Shown here: piece after piece, positions 12,979 through 13,934 of the stretch
Layout: every line of letters starts with the position of its first letter
Numbering within the stretch: the first letter of the stretch is position 1
Source of the DNA: Fusobacteriota bacterium
Lineage (GTDB): Bacteria > Fusobacteriota > Fusobacteriia > JAPLKR01
Length of the DNA stretch: 13,934 bases
Assembly (NCBI GenBank): GCA_026387965.1
Contig: JAPLKR010000130.1
Coordinates: 1-13,934, forward strand
Direction: 5' to 3'
Notes under the pieces: generated by a model
Database searches by the model: none
Seen by the model: only the letters and a program-made list of their open reading frames with translations
What the model was told of the DNA's origin: nothing
Translations under genes and position numbers: made by a program

Positions 12979-13934
12979 ATGTCAATAAAAGTTTTAAACA
13001 CAGTAGACAGAGCTTATGATGTTTTTATTGTACCAAAATTTGAAGGGAAGGTGAAACTGCCAGAGTGTATTACAGGTGAGACTCGTGACTATTTAACGAC
13101 TCTTATTGCAAAAAAAGAGTTTACAGGAAAAAAAGAGACATATTTTAAAGCGGAAGTGATTCAAAATGGAAAAGTTTCTAAAATAATTTATATCGGAATG
13201 GGAAAAATTGGGGAGTGCGATAAAAGAGCTGCACTCAATGCCTACTATAAGGTGTTTAGAAGGGCAAAAGGGGAGATTATTTTTATTGCAAATGATGTGT
13301 GTGCTGCAACTGTTGCTGAGAGCTTCCTATATAGTCTTTATGATTTTGATACCTATAAATCAGAAAAGAGTGAACATGCAAAAACGCTTACTTTAGTGAC
13401 AGAGGAGAGCGAATCCATTATTAGAGAAGTGGAAGTCGTTGTAGAGGGTGTTACACATACAAGAGAGCTAGTGAATGAGCCGGCAAATGTTATTTATCCT
13501 GAAACGTTGGCAAAGTACGCTGTAAAATTAGGTGAAGAGTATGGGTTTCAAGTGGAAGTGTTTGATGAAAGTTACGCACAAAAGTTAGGGATGCATGCAT
13601 TTTTAGCCGTGGCGCAAGCTTCAAAAAAACGTCCAAAGTTGATTGTAATGAGATATTTTGGTGCAGGAAAAGAGAATCCTGAAGTAATAGGACTTGTGGG
13701 AAAAGGTCTTACCTATGATACCGGGGGGCTTTGCATTAAGCCGCCAGAGGGTATGAAGGGCATGAAAGATGATATGGGAGGCTCGGCCACCGTTATGGGT
13801 GTTATGGCAGTTATCTCAAAGATGAAGCTCCAAAAAAATGTTGTGGCAGTTGTGGCTGCATGTGAAAATGCCATTGGAGGCAATGCCTTTCGTCCAGGGG
13901 ATATCATCTCTTCCATGAAGGGAATATCTATTGA
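12979..13934 (+). CDS. pepA: Cytosol (leucyl) aminopeptidase, M17 family (partial, runs off right edge)
   Basis: The first 318 codons are present and uninterrupted. An N-terminal regulatory-type domain (about 1-160) is followed by the NEPAN motif (166-170) that opens the M17 catalytic domain. The metal-ligand region GLVGKGLTYDTGGLCIKP then gives Lys242, Asp247 and Lys254, with Asp265 in MKDDMGGSA. The canonical TFDSGG reads TYDTGG here. The later NTDAEGRL ligand motif lies beyond the window. The enzyme removes N-terminal residues from peptides in the cytoplasm, complementing PepT upstream. AAGGAGG (12966-12972) with 6-base spacing supports the ATG. Bases 12820-12978 upstream contain no recognised gene. 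Confidence 0.93.
   Translation, partial: MSIKVLNTVDRAYDVFIVPKFEGKVKLPECITGETRDYLTTLIAKKEFTGKKETYFKAEVIQNGKVSKIIYIGMGKIGECDKRAALNAYYKVFRRAKGEIIFIANDVCAATVAESFLYSLYDFDTYKSEKSEHAKTLTLVTEESESIIREVEVVVEGVTHTRELVNEPANVIYPETLAKYAVKLGEEYGFQVEVFDESYAQKLGMHAFLAVAQASKKRPKLIVMRYFGAGKENPEVIGLVGKGLTYDTGGLCIKPPEGMKGMKDDMGGSATVMGVMAVISKMKLQKNVVAVVAACENAIGGNAFRPGDIISSMKGISI

Noticed and set aside
1-13934. CRISPR arrays, tRNA/rRNA genes, restriction-modification, toxin-antitoxin or other defence modules
   Set aside because: No regularly spaced repeats, no cloverleaf candidates noticed by eye, and no reading frame with the relevant domains. Apart from IS debris and the two secreted paralogues, the genes are housekeeping enzymes or single decayed genes.

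Overview
This is a low-GC bacterial chromosome segment that is mostly housekeeping genes, with one worn stretch of insertion-sequence debris and duplicated small genes near its right end. Strong AGGAGG-type ribosome binding sites, frequent GTG/TTG starts and AT-rich codons suggest a Firmicutes- or Fusobacteriota-like anaerobe. Two kinds of exported protein carry short signal peptides with AFA-type cleavage sites, which fits a cell with an outer membrane somewhat better. The phylum is an inference; no rRNA or other marker settles it.

Left part (minus strand, 1-4241): the window opens inside an IS30-family element (first codons of its transposase plus its terminal repeat). A minus-strand operon follows, glycogen phosphorylase - NfeD-like membrane protein - stomatin/QmcA-like SPFH protein. 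It has a near-consensus promoter upstream of glgP, a TAATG stop/start junction between glgP and the NfeD gene, and a hairpin terminator after the SPFH gene.

Middle part (plus strand, 4379-10026): a Ppx/GppA phosphatase; ribose-5-phosphate isomerase B; a HIT-family hydrolase overlapping a SpoU/TrmH-type RNA methyltransferase by 16 bases; a half-length, frameshifted TauE/SafE permease relic; peptidase T (TTG start); and an exported HAD-type protein resembling DUF2608, closed by a perfect hairpin terminator.

Right part (10027-12978): a decayed accessory patch. It holds a NUDIX hydrolase pseudogene with an in-frame TGA inside the Nudix box, a hairpin between 11-bp direct repeats, a lone IS30 terminus, and two diverged copies of a unit made of an IS3 3' end plus a small secreted-protein gene. 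Between the copies lies a larger IS3 transposase fragment. An intergenic stretch with DnaA-box-like motifs and an IS30 transposase 3' fragment with its palindromic terminus follow. Normal coding then resumes with a cytosol (leucyl) aminopeptidase running off the right edge.

I found no CRISPR array, tRNA, rRNA or recognisable defence system. The least explained item is the duplicated family of secreted proteins embedded in IS remnants; it is a candidate accessory trait, not a demonstrated new system.
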